From: Parafrankia sp. EUN1f
Lineage (GTDB): Bacteria; Actinomycetota; Actinomycetes; Frankiales; Frankiaceae
Length of the DNA stretch: 61,506 nucleotides
NCBI RefSeq assembly: GCF_000177675.1
Contig: NZ_ADGX01000046.1
Coordinates: 1 to 61,506, forward strand
Reading direction: 5' to 3'
Positions 9,301-17,500 of this stretch are shown here, one piece after another. Both the position numbers and the translations under genes were made by a program. The notes below the pieces were generated by a model. The model saw only the letters and a list, made by a program, of their open reading frames with translations. It made no database searches and was not told the DNA's origin. Numbering within the stretch: position 1 is the stretch's first letter; every line of letters begins with the position of its first letter.

Positions 9301-11524
9301 CGAGCACCAGGCGCAGGCCGGCGACCTCGACCGGATCACCCAGCGCGGTGCCGGTGCCGTGCGCCTCGACGTACCCGGCGGTGGCCGGATCCACCTCGGC
9401 CCGCTCCCACGCCCGGCGGATGACGTCGGCCTGCGCGGCCGGCTGCGGCACGAGGTAGCCGGCGCCGGTGCCGCCATGGCCGACCGCGGTTCCCCGGATG
9501 ATCCCGTAGACGGTGTCGCGGTCCGCGAGCGCCGCGGACAGCGGACGCAGCAGCAGCGCGCCGACCCCCTCACCGGGCTGGTAGCCGTCGCCACCGGCGC
9601 CGAACGAGCGGCACCTGCCATCCGAGGAGGGCAGGTTCATCCGGTCGAGCAGGGCGAACTTGTCCGGGTGCAGCACCAGGTTCACCCCGCCGACCAGGGC
9701 GGCGTCGCACTCCCCGAGGAGGAGAGCCTGGCAGGCCAGGTGCAGCGCGGCCAGCGAGGACGAGCAGGCCGTGTCGACCGTCAGGCTCGGCCCGGTGAGG
9801 CCGAGGGCGTAGGAGACACGGTTGGCGATGGACGACAGTCCCGAGGTGACCGTCTGGGGAGCGCCGCGCAGGGTCGCCTCGACGCCGCGCAGCCGGTAGT
9901 CCGTCCAACTCGCGCCGACGAAAACCCCCGTGGTGCCGCGCGGGGCCGCGAGGTCGGCGGGCACGTGCCCGGCGTGCTCCACGGCGGCGTAGGCGGTCTG
10001 CAGGAACAGGCGTTCCTGCGGGTCCATGGCGGTCGCCGCGCTCGGGGGGATGCGGAAGAACCGCGGGTCGAAGGCCTCCGCGTCGGTGAGGAAGGCCCCG
10101 ACGCCGTGTGGTGACGATCCGGCGGTGGGGTAGTCGCCGACACGCCATCGGGATGGCGGCACCGCACCGCTGGCATGGTGGCCGCGTTCGAGGTTGCGCC
10201 AGAACTCGTCCAGGTCGGCCGCATCCGGGTATCGGCCGCTCATTCCGACGACGGCGATCTCGAACCCGCCCGCGCGCGCCCGCCCGGGCCGCTCGGACGG
10301 GGCCTGCTGCCACCCAGGCCCGGTCGGGCCGGGGTGACTCGGCTGGCTTGGCTGGCTTGGCTGGCTGCGCTGGCTGGGCCACCGCGGCGGCTGAGCGCGC
10401 CCCGCCCCGCCCTGATCGGACGGATCACGCCGGGGCGCCGTCCCGTTGCGCTCCGGTGCCCCGGCCAGGTGGGCGGAACCGCCCGGTGGGCCGAACGCGA
10501 GGCCTTCCACGCTGGCGACGGGTGTCCCGGCCGTGTCGTAGAGGGTCAGCCTGGCCTGCCCACCACGGCCACCGGCGGGACGGGCGTCGACGTACACCGT
10601 GGTGAGGGCGTCCGGGCGGTCCGCGCCGGCCGCCACCCATATCCGCACCCGGTCGATGCCGGCGAGCGGTGTCAGGCCGGGCCGGACCCCGCCGGCAGCG
10701 GCGGTCGCAGCGGGCTCGCCGAACCCGGCGGAACCGGCGAACCCGGCGGAACCGGCGAACCCTGCGGAACCGGCGACGGTGACCACGATGGCCGCCTCCA
10801 GCAGGGCCGGATGCAGCAGGAACCCATCCGAACGGCCCAGCGCGGCCGCGCCGAGCCGGACCTCGGCCAGCACCCGTTCACCGACCCGCGCACAGGCCCC
10901 GCCCGCCCGCATGAAGCCCTCGTAGTCGACGCCGGCGCCCGCGAGCCGGTCGTAGACGGTGTCGAGGGCGACGCTGTCGGCGCCGGCCAGCACCCGGCGG
11001 ACCTCGTCGAGCGCCAGCGGCCCCGGCCGCGCGCCGGAATCGGCCGGCAGCACGGCGCAGACCACCCGCAGCGTCTCGCCTCCGGCCGGCACCGCACCGA
11101 CCGCCGCCGCATCGACCGGCACCGCACCGACCGGCACCGCACCGACCGGCGCCGCACCGCCCGGCACCGCATCAGCCCGGCTCGTGATCCGCATCCGCTG
11201 CCCGCCGCCGTCCGGGCGGCAGCGCAGCAGCAGCCGGTGGTCCACACCGTCCGTCCCGGACAGCGGTTCGACGAACCGGACGTCCCGCAGCTCGACCTGC
11301 GCCGTCCGCCGCCCGCTGGCACCCGCCGAGCGGTAGATCGCGTCCAGGTAGGCGGCGGCGGGCAGCGTCGGGACACCGTGGCGCCGGTGGTCACGCAGCA
11401 CCGGGTCGCCAGCCCGGAGCAGCGTCTGGACGTCGGCGATCCCCGGCGGCACGGCGGAGGGGACCACCGTCGCGCCGGTATCCGTCCCGGCTGGCGCGTC
11501 CGTCAGGGCTGGTGCTTCTGGCAT
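302..11524 (-). CDS. Trans-AT polyketide synthase (PKS C): DH-like / KS-MT-ACP / KS-ACP*-ACP / KS-ACP-reductase
   Basis: 3,740 residues. The start is the ATG at 11524 overlapping the PKS B stop (TGATG), with GGAG upstream. Domains in order: a double-hotdog DH-like region (about 1-350) with HRRHGVPTLP at 44-54 but LLEAA where the second catalytic Asp motif belongs; KS4 (420-845, Cys587, EAHGTGT and NIGH intact); a C-methyltransferase with EIGAGTGGTS near 1270; ACP4 (Ser1510); KS5 (1630-2050, Cys1799); an ACP-like fold with LGFDG, so Gly2293 replaces the phosphopantetheine Ser; ACP5 (YGIES, Ser2413); KS6 (2530-2950, Cys2699); ACP6 (Ser3256); and a thioester reductase (TGVTGVLGG near 3330, YxxxK near 3505-3512). 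No AT lies between any KS and ACP, only short docking-like linkers, so malonyl must be loaded in trans. No KR is present. The chain should leave as an aldehyde, or an alcohol after a second reduction. The alternative start at 11632 would lie inside PKS B. Confidence 0.93.
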   Translation of the reverse strand: MPEAPALTDAPAGTDTGATVVPSAVPPGIADVQTLLRAGDPVLRDHRRHGVPTLPAAAYLDAIYRSAGASGRRTAQVELRDVRFVEPLSGTDGVDHRLLLRCRPDGGGQRMRITSRADAVPGGAAPVGAVPVGAVPVDAAAVGAVPAGGETLRVVCAVLPADSGARPGPLALDEVRRVLAGADSVALDTVYDRLAGAGVDYEGFMRAGGACARVGERVLAEVRLGAAALGRSDGFLLHPALLEAAIVVTVAGSAGFAGSAGFAGSAGFGEPAATAAAGGVRPGLTPLAGIDRVRIWVAAGADRPDALTTVYVDARPAGGRGGQARLTLYDTAGTPVASVEGLAFGPPGGSAHLAGAPERNGTAPRRDPSDQGGAGRAQPPRWPSQRSQPSQPSQPSHPGPTGPGWQQAPSERPGRARAGGFEIAVVGMSGRYPDAADLDEFWRNLERGHHASGAVPPSRWRVGDYPTAGSSPHGVGAFLTDAEAFDPRFFRIPPSAATAMDPQERLFLQTAYAAVEHAGHVPADLAAPRGTTGVFVGASWTDYRLRGVEATLRGAPQTVTSGLSSIANRVSYALGLTGPSLTVDTACSSSLAALHLACQALLLGECDAALVGGVNLVLHPDKFALLDRMNLPSSDGRCRSFGAGGDGYQPGEGVGALLLRPLSAALADRDTVYGIIRGTAVGHGGTGAGYLVPQPAAQADVIRRAWERAEVDPATAGYVEAHGTGTALGDPVEVAGLRLVLDAAGPRAAPCALGSVKSNIGHLEPAAGMAALTKTLLQLRHGVIVPSLHSDVPNPDMDLGAVLEVPQQRLAWPRLRGADGELPRRAGVSSFGAGGTNAHAVLEEYPEQPDPGAPTVMPGGAASDVAGPGMAGPAGPEVVVLSAATEERLRVHAARIAGHLRQVAAAGSVPFADLARTLQVGRPALPARLALVASGPAEAAERLSAFLGGAGDADGAGGGGEVFTGRAGEPIADGGETDVIADSYRRGDLTDVARRWAGGGAVDWAAVNGGPGRRRALPGYPFETSRFWIDLGARTGHPDSPVPGRCAPERSAPENSVPEHAPEQRRRPAVMTFLDAACEPFEAGLAPVAEELEAAYPMLGAHAAGAVLRRLRGMGLPADGATAPELRRLLGVPDRFERFLDVCLRVLRRHGLLYERDGLLHPAGLADDIDLQRAELLARHPQVAPFLRLLDVCLDAYPDVLRGVRPATEVLFPGASMDLMAGIYRGNRVYDFYSSLVARFVAAAARARTADSGPAAGSGSGGRRPVRILEIGAGTGGTSHQVLAALAPLAASGVELEYHYTDIGGSFVAHGRRTFGAEHPFARFRVLDIENDPAAQGFELGAFDVVLAVGALHAVADIDAAMRRVRALLADDGLLVLGEAVENHDIMAFTIGLLDGWHLYRDPQHRLPDSPLLSVDGWRASALRTGFGELRAYGEGLTADPSSSHRLLVIPAGAVTGRAPSPGRGAEDVQAQPDPDAVERAVAEIVADELGVPVAEVRPTASFAEYGVDSILAVRIVERINSSLAVDIHATVIFDHPSVRALAAFALAQGGRPEPAAAEPATARPAPPPAPAPPPVPAIPPFPSPPPVPAHPTTAVPAPSPAAAAGPRASVAASGTSVAAGRGGDTGVVDIAVIGLSARYPGAADYREFWRNLVTGHDAITEIPPGRWNLADHFQPWPPAPGRTYSRWGGQIADVDRFDPLFFGIVPAEAELMDPQQRVFLQESWNAIEDAGLDARQLRRSRTGVFVGAPPSDYLQLIRDRGYFGSPHVFTGNSPAILPARVAYHLDLTGPTVGVDTACSSSLVALHQACQSLAAGECELALAGGVTVFATIEHHLLTSSIGMLSPTGRCRPFDTAADGIVMSEGVGVMVLKPLTRALADGDPIHGVIKGTGVNQDGRTNGITAPSARSQTELLVEVYRRFGIDPATIGYVETHGTGTRLGDPIEIEALNAAFRTAGGGRLGGTPEPRPGVATVPIGSVKSNIGHTSHAAGVAGVIKVLLALSERRIPPSLHFDQANELIDFSATPFFVNTELLPWEAPQPRRGVVSSFGFSGTNAHVVLEEHRETRPPTRAPFARPSDPALVLLSAATEDSLRDGARQLLRFLDGTPSVALADLAATTQLGRASHEHRLAVRAGSVARLRAELEQAARGSTGPDSVRGRVDPDRPVPPAERLTSGADPAVVAAAWADGAAYDFAGLYQGTLPRRTHLPGYAFARERCWIPSADDPNHPAPGLRPQSAEPVSGPVPGPASVPVGGVPSELVWPVVLDLAGTELGLAGDQLDREASSADLGFDGPGRARLAGRLGEALGLDLPPGVLTVRTSLRQLVDTIVSGEWNRTAPAPVPAPVPAAAAAATVAAGADVPASTRGPVPPRDVTALTVLAERFLLDVLAAEARIPADRIRPKAPLQDYGIESVLIARLMSRLEAVLGPLPSTLFFEHQTISAVAAHLATSRADQLVAAFVPPEPDLPGSDARAGAAPTGSAAPTGAAAPTGAAVVAPVMPTPVATVARRPEPMRSAVAAHPARPAIVDRPDDIAVVGMAGRYPGAADNQAFWANLLAGRDCITEVPPQRWDHSRYLSTNQDEPGATYARWGGFLDDVDRFDARFFGIAPRDADLMDPQQRLFLEVAWAAMEDAGSPPERIRRAARRRGKRDAAVYVGVTYGEYQAVAGAPVAPYWAVANRVSYHCGFDGPSMAVDTACSSSLTALHLACESLRRGESAYALAGGVNVTIHPGKYLLLGSGRWASTDGRCRTFGAGGDGYVPGEGVVALLLRPLADAREDGDRIYGVIRATAVNQDGRTNGFTVPNPVAQAALVRDALAKADVDPRALSYVEAHGTGTALGDPIEVSALTAAFREGTDDRGYCAIGSVKSAIGHLEAAAGLAGVAKTLLQLHHETIAPTLHADPPNPHIDFAGSPFTVARDARPWPRAATGQPRLAAVSSFGAGGSNAHVILGDPVTGPDGLGSGQHPAGAGSPWTGPTPVLLSARDPQRLREQATKLAALLGSPEGRRHPLVDIAWTLMVGRESFEHRLALVAGTHQEAAEAIEAFVAGTPDGRVRTGVVAAHVDHGGDSEPDRAYLRSLREAGHTHRLAELWTQGWTIDWEQIWAPLRGRVVSLPTYPFAADRHWVEGDEFRRSGTPGQVSAPAQVSAPDRIPAPDRIPAPDRIPAPGQIPAPAQIPAQPHSQAQTQAQTPVRNPASPLTEGRTPTPTPIVGRGDDEVRQDLVVQVKAIFADLTRYPVDELTEDTNFLDYGFDSVVVVRMLNRVMKHYGVRIPGTLIEECTTIGSFVDHVVAGGYIAGNDVGGAAADEMTRILTAPALRPAKVIRPEPFPVESVFVTGVTGVLGGRLLYDLLTETSARITCLVRGRDEQAARERVQYFLQVYDQEQLLVDEFAHRVSVVLGDVSQDNLGLSAAALDELTAHVDVTIHVAARTTLVTFYDSLSAVNVDGVQRIIDFSLRTRHRYLVHVSSFSALGDWQLDANRPFTEDDLELGQGYDHLPYQETKYHAEKLIRAASERGLVWNIFRPGNIMGTGDTGRYPFREVTVKGVYYDLIRTAVDTGYYLDASTYWDISPVDYVSTGLLHLALRRPSYRETYHLTNPDICSLGEVYRMIREHGYDIAPLSVDEYHRHAVEALFRPGASTNGSANGTANGTAEPYASQMIEMVKYGVETWGPEHYDRSTYADSTYTRNLLGAAGINCPTIGDLVTRYLEHCADVGYIPPPNRPAPARRPALAEEGR
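2019..2072 (-). repeat. 18-bp tandem repeat, three perfect copies, in PKS C linker
   Basis: The unit GGGGCCGGAATCCGGTCC occurs three times in direct succession, with degenerate copies on both sides (about 1984-2108). It stays in frame and encodes PAPDRI-type hexapeptides in the linker between KS6 and ACP6. The flexible linker can tolerate copy-number change. Confidence 0.9.
10721..10774 (-). repeat. 18-bp tandem repeat in the DH-like domain of PKS C
   Basis: Three copies of GAACCCGGCGGAACCGGC, the third with one mismatch. On the minus strand they encode repeated AGSAGF units just after the LLHPALLEAA segment of the N-terminal DH-like domain. The repeat sits inside a domain that normally carries catalytic residues. 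Confidence 0.9.
11114..11158 (-). repeat. 15-bp tandem repeat in the DH-like domain of PKS C
   Basis: Three copies of GACCGGCACCGCACC, the last with one mismatch, encoding VGAVP pentapeptides. They lie in a surface loop between the two hotdog halves of the N-terminal domain. Confidence 0.88.
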
Positions 11525-14500
11525 CACAGCGGCTCCAGCTGAAGTTGGGGCGACTCCCCCGCGACAGCGGGAGGATCGACGGTCGGAAGGTCCGCGATCA
11601 GGCGGCGGGCCAGCGCGTCGGCTGTGGGGCACTCGAAGACGAGCGTCGCGGGCAGCCGAAGCCCGGTGACGGCGGTGAGGTGGTTGCGCAGCTCCACCGC
11701 CATCAGGGAGGTGAGACCCAGTTCCAGTAGCGGTGCGTCGGGGTCGACCGCGCCGCTGGAGTCATGTCCGAGAACGGTGGCGACCGCGCCGCGCACCAGG
11801 TCGGTCGCGGCGGCGAGGCGCTGCGCCGGCGAGAGCGTGGCAAGGCGCCCGAACCCGGCCGCGGTCGGTCCGCCGCCTACCCCCGGCGATCCGTCGGTCC
11901 TGGCGCCGCCCATGGGGCCCGCCACGACGCCGGACGGCACGCCCGACACCGGGTGGGGCGCCGCGCCGGACCGCGGGGAGGGCACGGTGTGGGAGATCGG
12001 GCCGGGGCCGTCGTCCACCCGTGCGGGTACGGGCGTGACCGCGCGGGACGGCCGGCCCCGCAGCACCGCCGGCCGCCCGAGCGGACCGGTGAGCGCCGTG
12101 TCGTCGAGGCGGATCGGCACCATCACGGCCCGGTCGACCCGCCGGGCCAGGTCGTACAGGGCCAGTCCCTCGTCCGTGCGCAGCGGTGCCGCCCCCAGGC
12201 GCCGCATCCGCCTCAGGTCGCTCTCGGCGAGCGCACCCGCCATCCCGGCCGCCGCCCAGGGACCCCAGGCCAGTGACCGGACCGGTCGGCCCGCGGCCCG
12301 GCGCCGCGCGGCCAGGGCGTCGAGGAACGCGTTGGCCGCGCCGTAGGCCGCCTGACCGGGGCTGCCGATGGTCGCCGCCGCCGACGAGAACAGGGTGAAC
12401 TCGGCCAGCTCGACGCCGCGGGTCAGCTCGTCGAGGTGGACGGCCGCGTCGACCTTGACCGCCAGCACCCTGCGCAGCTGGTCGGCGGTGAGGCCGGTGA
12501 GCAGCGCGTCGTCCACGACTCCGGCCGCGTGCACGACACCGGTCAGCGGGTGCGCCGGGTCGACGGTGGCGAGCGCGCCCGCGAGCTGCTGGCGGTCCGT
12601 GACATCACAGCCGAGCAGCCGTGCCGTGGCACCGAGGCCGGCCAGCTCGGCCCGCAGGGCCTCGACGCCTGGCGCGCGGTCCGCCCGCCGGCTGACCAGC
12701 AGCAGATGCCGGACCCCGTGGCGGATGACCAGATGCCGTGCCAGCGCGGCCCCGAGCGCACCGGTCCCCCCGGTGATCAGCACCGTGCCCTGGGGGGCCA
12801 GCGCCGGCGCCGGGCCCGCCTCGGCACCGGGGACGGGCGCCAGCCGCGGTGCCAGCGTCCGGCCCGCACGGACCGCGAGCTGCGGCTCGCCCGAGGCCAG
12901 GGCATCCGGCAGCAGCGCCCGGCTGGCCGGGTCGCCATCGAGATCGACGAGGACGAACCGGTCGGGATGCTCCAGCTGGACGGCGCGCAGGAAACCCCAG
13001 ACCACGGCCTGGGCGGGGTCGGGAGGATCATCGCCGACGGCGACGGCGCACGCCCGTGAGGTCACGATCGCCAGCCGGGAACCCTCGTGTCGTTCGTCGT
13101 CCAACCACCGGCGGGCCCTGTCCCAGGCCCAGCCGGCGAGCCGATGGCCCGCGGCCCGCAGCAGTTCCGGATCGTCGGCGAACGTGCCCGTGTCGGGGGC
13201 GAACGCCACGGCGGGCGCCACCACCGCGCCCGGCGCGGGCGCCCCGCCGACGGGATCCCAGTCGAGTGCGTGCAGCGGACCGGCCGCGCCGCGCAGGGCG
13301 TCCGGGCGGATCGCCCGGACCGTCAGGGACGTCACGAGCGCGGCCGGGCGCCCGACGCTGTCGGCCAGCTCCAGGCGGATGCCGTCGGCACCGGCCGCGG
13401 TCAGCCGGGCCCGAAGGAGCGGCACACCGACGGTTCGCACCCGCACGCCGGCCACCGCGAACAGGACCGGGACCGCGTCGCCCGGCGCTCCGCCTGCGGC
13501 ACCGACACCGGCACCGGCACCGAACGCCTCGAGCTGGACATGGCCCGAGGAGTCCAGCAGAGCCGGGTGGATGTCGTAGCGGTCCGCCGTCCCGCCGTGC
13601 TCGTCGGGCAGCTGTACCTCGGTGAACCACTCGTCGCCGCGCTGCCAGGCCGCGCGCATGCTGCGGAAGGCCGGGCCGAAGGTGTACCCGCGCTCACGCA
13701 GCCGGCCGTACAGCTGGTCCACGTCGACGGGGCTGGCCCCCGGCGGCGGCCAGGACGCCTCTCCGTCGGCCTCCCCGCCGCCTCGCACGGCCGGCCAGCC
13801 GGCCGCGGCCGCCTCGGAGGCCAGGACGCCGACGGCGTTGGGCGTCCAGATCTCGGCCTCGGCGCCCGCCGGGTCGGGGCGGGTGTGCACCCGCACCCCA
13901 CGCCTGCCGTGGGCGTCCGGCGGATCAATCCAGACCTGGACCCGCACCGCCTGGACGTCCCCGAGCACCACCGGGTTCTGGAAGGTCAGCTCCTCGACCC
14001 CGCCGGCGCCGACTTCCCGGCCGGCCCGCAGTACCAGCTCGACGAACGCGAGTCCGGGAACCACGATGGTGCCCTGCACGGCGTGGTCAGCCAGCCACGG
14101 ATGCTCGGCCAGCGAATACCGGCCGGTGAACAGCCAGCCGCCGGACGCGCCGATGAGGGTCGCCGTCTCGAGCACGGGATGGTCGAGCCGCCGCGCGCCG
14201 CCGACATCCGATCCCACGGTCACGGCGCTCTCCCGCTCACCCGCGCGCCGCCCGCGAGAGCCGGGCCGACCACCGGCGGGCAGCCAGTGACGCTGGCGCT
14301 GGAACGGGTAGGTGGGCAGCTCCACCGGCCGCCGCCCGGCGGCCGGGACGTCGCTCAGATCGACCGGTACCCCGTGCACATGCAGCGCGGCGAGGGTCGC
14401 CGCCAGCGCCCGAGGCTCGGGCCAGGGCGGGCGCAGCGCCGAGATGCGCAACGGTGTCGCGGAACCGAGCGGGGCTGCGCCGCGGCCCGACGCACCGGTG

Positions 14501-17500
14501 CCGCCGGGATCACTCCCGAGGACATCCAGACACGAGTCGACCATCGAGGTGAGAACGCCGTCCGGCCCCAGCTCGACGTAGGCGGTGACACCGCGCTCGG
14601 CGAGCCATCGGACACCGTCGCCGAAACGGACCGCCGCCCGGGCGTGCCGCGCCCAGTACTCGGGCGGCGGAACAGCCTCCAGCGGGGCGCCGGTCACCCC
14701 CGAGACGATCGGCACCCGGGGCGGGGACCAGGTGCATTCCGCGGCCTCGCGGGTGAACGCGGTGAGCATCCCGTCCATGTGCGGGGAGTGGAAGGCGTGG
14801 CTGACCGCGAGCCGGCGGGTTCGGCGCCCCCGGGCCGCCCATCCGGCCACGATCTCGGCCACGGCGTCCGCGTCACCCGAGACCACGACAGCCGACGGCC
14901 CGTTCACCGCGGCGAGGGCCACCTGGTGCTCCCGGCCCGCCAGCTCCAGGCCGATCTCGTCCTCCGACGCCTCGATCGCGGCCATCGCGCCCGTCGCCGG
15001 CAGCGCCTGCATGAGCCGTCCGCGCGCCGCGACCAGGCGGGCCGCGTCCGGCAGCGACAGCATTCCGGCCACATGGGCGGCCGTCAGCTCGCCGACGGAG
15101 TGGCCGATGAGGTGGCGGGGCCGCACGCCGCGGGACGTCATCAGGTCGTGCAGCGCCACCTCCAGCGCGAACAGCGCCGGCTGCGCGTACTCGGTGCGCT
15201 CCAGCGCGGCAGCCGCGGACGAACCCGGCGCTGCGAGCACGAGGTCGTGCAGGGGATGGTCCAGGTGCGGGGCGAAGGCCGCACAGACCCGGTCCAACGC
15301 CTGGGCGAAGACGGGCTCGGCGGCGTACAGCCCACCGCCCGCGCCGGCACGCTGGCTGCCCTGGCCGGTGAACAGGAAGGCGACCACCGGCTCGGTGCGG
15401 GCGACTCCGGCCGCACCGACCGGCGGTGGTCCGCCGGCCGCCACGGCGGCGAGCCCGGCCAGCAGCCGCTCGTGGTTCTCGGCCACCACGGCGGCCCGGT
15501 GGGACAGCTGGGCGCGGCCCGCCGCCAGGGTGTGCGCCACGTCGGCGAGCGCCGGGCCGTCGCCCCGGTCGGTCAGGTGCGCACCCAGCCTCGCGGCCTG
15601 GGCACGAAGCGCGGCGGCTCCCCGGCCGGACAGCGGGACGACCGCCGGCCGGTCCGGTCCCGCCGGCGCCTGTTCCGGGATCCCCGGCGCCTGTTCCGGG
15701 ATCGCCGGGGCCTGTTCAAGGATGAGGTGGGCGTTCGTGCCGCTGATCCCGAACGCGGAGACACCCGCGCGGCGGGGCCGGTCGTGGGCCGGCCAGGGCA
15801 CCGGGCCCGTGAGCAGCCGCACGTCGCCGGCCGACCAGTCGACGTGGGGGGTCTCGGCATCCACGTGGCGGGTCGCCGGCAGCACGTCCCGCCCCAGCGA
15901 GAGCACCATTTTGATCACCCCGGCCACACCGGCGGCGGCCTGGGTGTGCCCGATGTTCGACTTGAGCGTTCCCAGCCACAGCGGATGCCCGGGCGGTCGG
16001 CCCTGGCCGTAGGTGGCCAGCAGGGCGTGCGCCTCGATCGGGTCCCCGAGGGTGGTGGCGGTCCCGTGTGCCTCGACCACGTCCACGTCGGCCGGGCCGA
16101 GCTGGGCGTCGGCCAGTGCGGCTCGGATCACCGCTTCCTGCGACGGTCCGTGCGGCGCGGTCAGGCCGTTGCTGGCACCGTCCTGGTTGACTGCCGAGCC
16201 GCGGATGACCGCGAGCACCGGATGCCCGTGCGCCACCGCGTCGGACAGCCGTTCGAGCAGCACCATGCCGACGCCCTCACCCCAGCCGGTGCCGTCCGCG
16301 GAGGCGGCGAACGCGTGGCAGCGCCCGTCGGAGGACAGCCCGCCCTGCCGGGCGAACTCGACGAACGGGGTCGGCGTGGCCATGACAGTCGCACCGCCGG
16401 CCAGCGCCAGCGTGCACTCGGCGCGGCGCAGCGACTGACAGGCCAGATGCAGTGCGACCAGCGAGGACGAACACGCGGTGTCGATCGTCATCGCCGGGCC
16501 GGCAAGGCCGAGGCAGTAGGCCACCCGACCGGCGGCGACCGCCGGTGAGCCACTGGTCAGCCGATATCCCTGGTACTCCTCGGCGGCGTCGGCCAGCCGC
16601 TCGCCGTAGTCCTGGGAGACCAGTCCGACGAACACGCCGGTGGGGGTTCCGCGCAGCGAGGACGGATCGACACCGGCACGTTCGACCGCCTCCCACGACG
16701 TCTCCAGCAGAAGGCGCTGCTGTGGGTCGATGGTCGCGGCCTCGCGCGGGCTGATCCCGAAGAAGGCCGCGTCGAAGTCGCCCGCCCCCGCGAGGAAGCC
16801 GCCCACCACGGCATCCGCGTCCGGCCGGAGCGCCCGGAGCTCCGCCAGCGCCGAGTCCCAGTCACGGTCGGCCGGCACCTCCGTCATGGGATCCCGACCC
16901 GACGTGATCAGCTCCCACAGGGCGTCCGGGGTTTCCACCTCGCCCGGGAAGCGGCACCCCATGGCCACGATGGCGATCGGCTCATCCCCGGCGTCCCCAC
17001 CGTGACCGGGCGGGACGTCCACCGACGACCCGGTCGCGCCGCCCACGGGCGGGCCGCCGCCCACGGGCGGGCCGCCGGTCACGAGCGCGGTCAGGTGCGC
17101 CGCGAGTGCTCGTGGCGTGGGGTGGTCGAAGACGAGCGTCGTCGGCAGGCGCAGCCCGGTCGCCGCCGACAGCCGGTTGCGGATCTCCACGGCGGTCAGC
17201 GAGTCGACGCCTGTCTCCCGCAGCGCTCTGGCCGCCGGCACGGCCTCCGTGCCGCGATGCCCGAGCACGTCGGCCACCAGGGCTCGGACGAGATCGAGGA
17301 CCTCCGGCTCCCGCTCACCGACTGGCAGGGCCGCCAGCCGCGCTGCCAGCGCGCCGGCGCCGCCGCCGTCCCGGCCGCCGACGCCGTGCCCGCTGAGGCC
17401 ACCGCCGTGACCGTCGGCGACGTGGGTGACATCCTGCTCGCCGGTTGCCAGCTCGGCCTCGATCGCGGCCAGCAGGGTGCTCTGCCGGGTGGCGGTGAAG

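Noticed and set aside
11525-11632. Earlier start of PKS C at 11632
   Set aside because: It would overlap the coding end of PKS B by over 100 nt and add Arg/Pro-rich residues. The ATG at 11524 overlaps the stop as TGATG with a ribosome site, as at other operon junctions.
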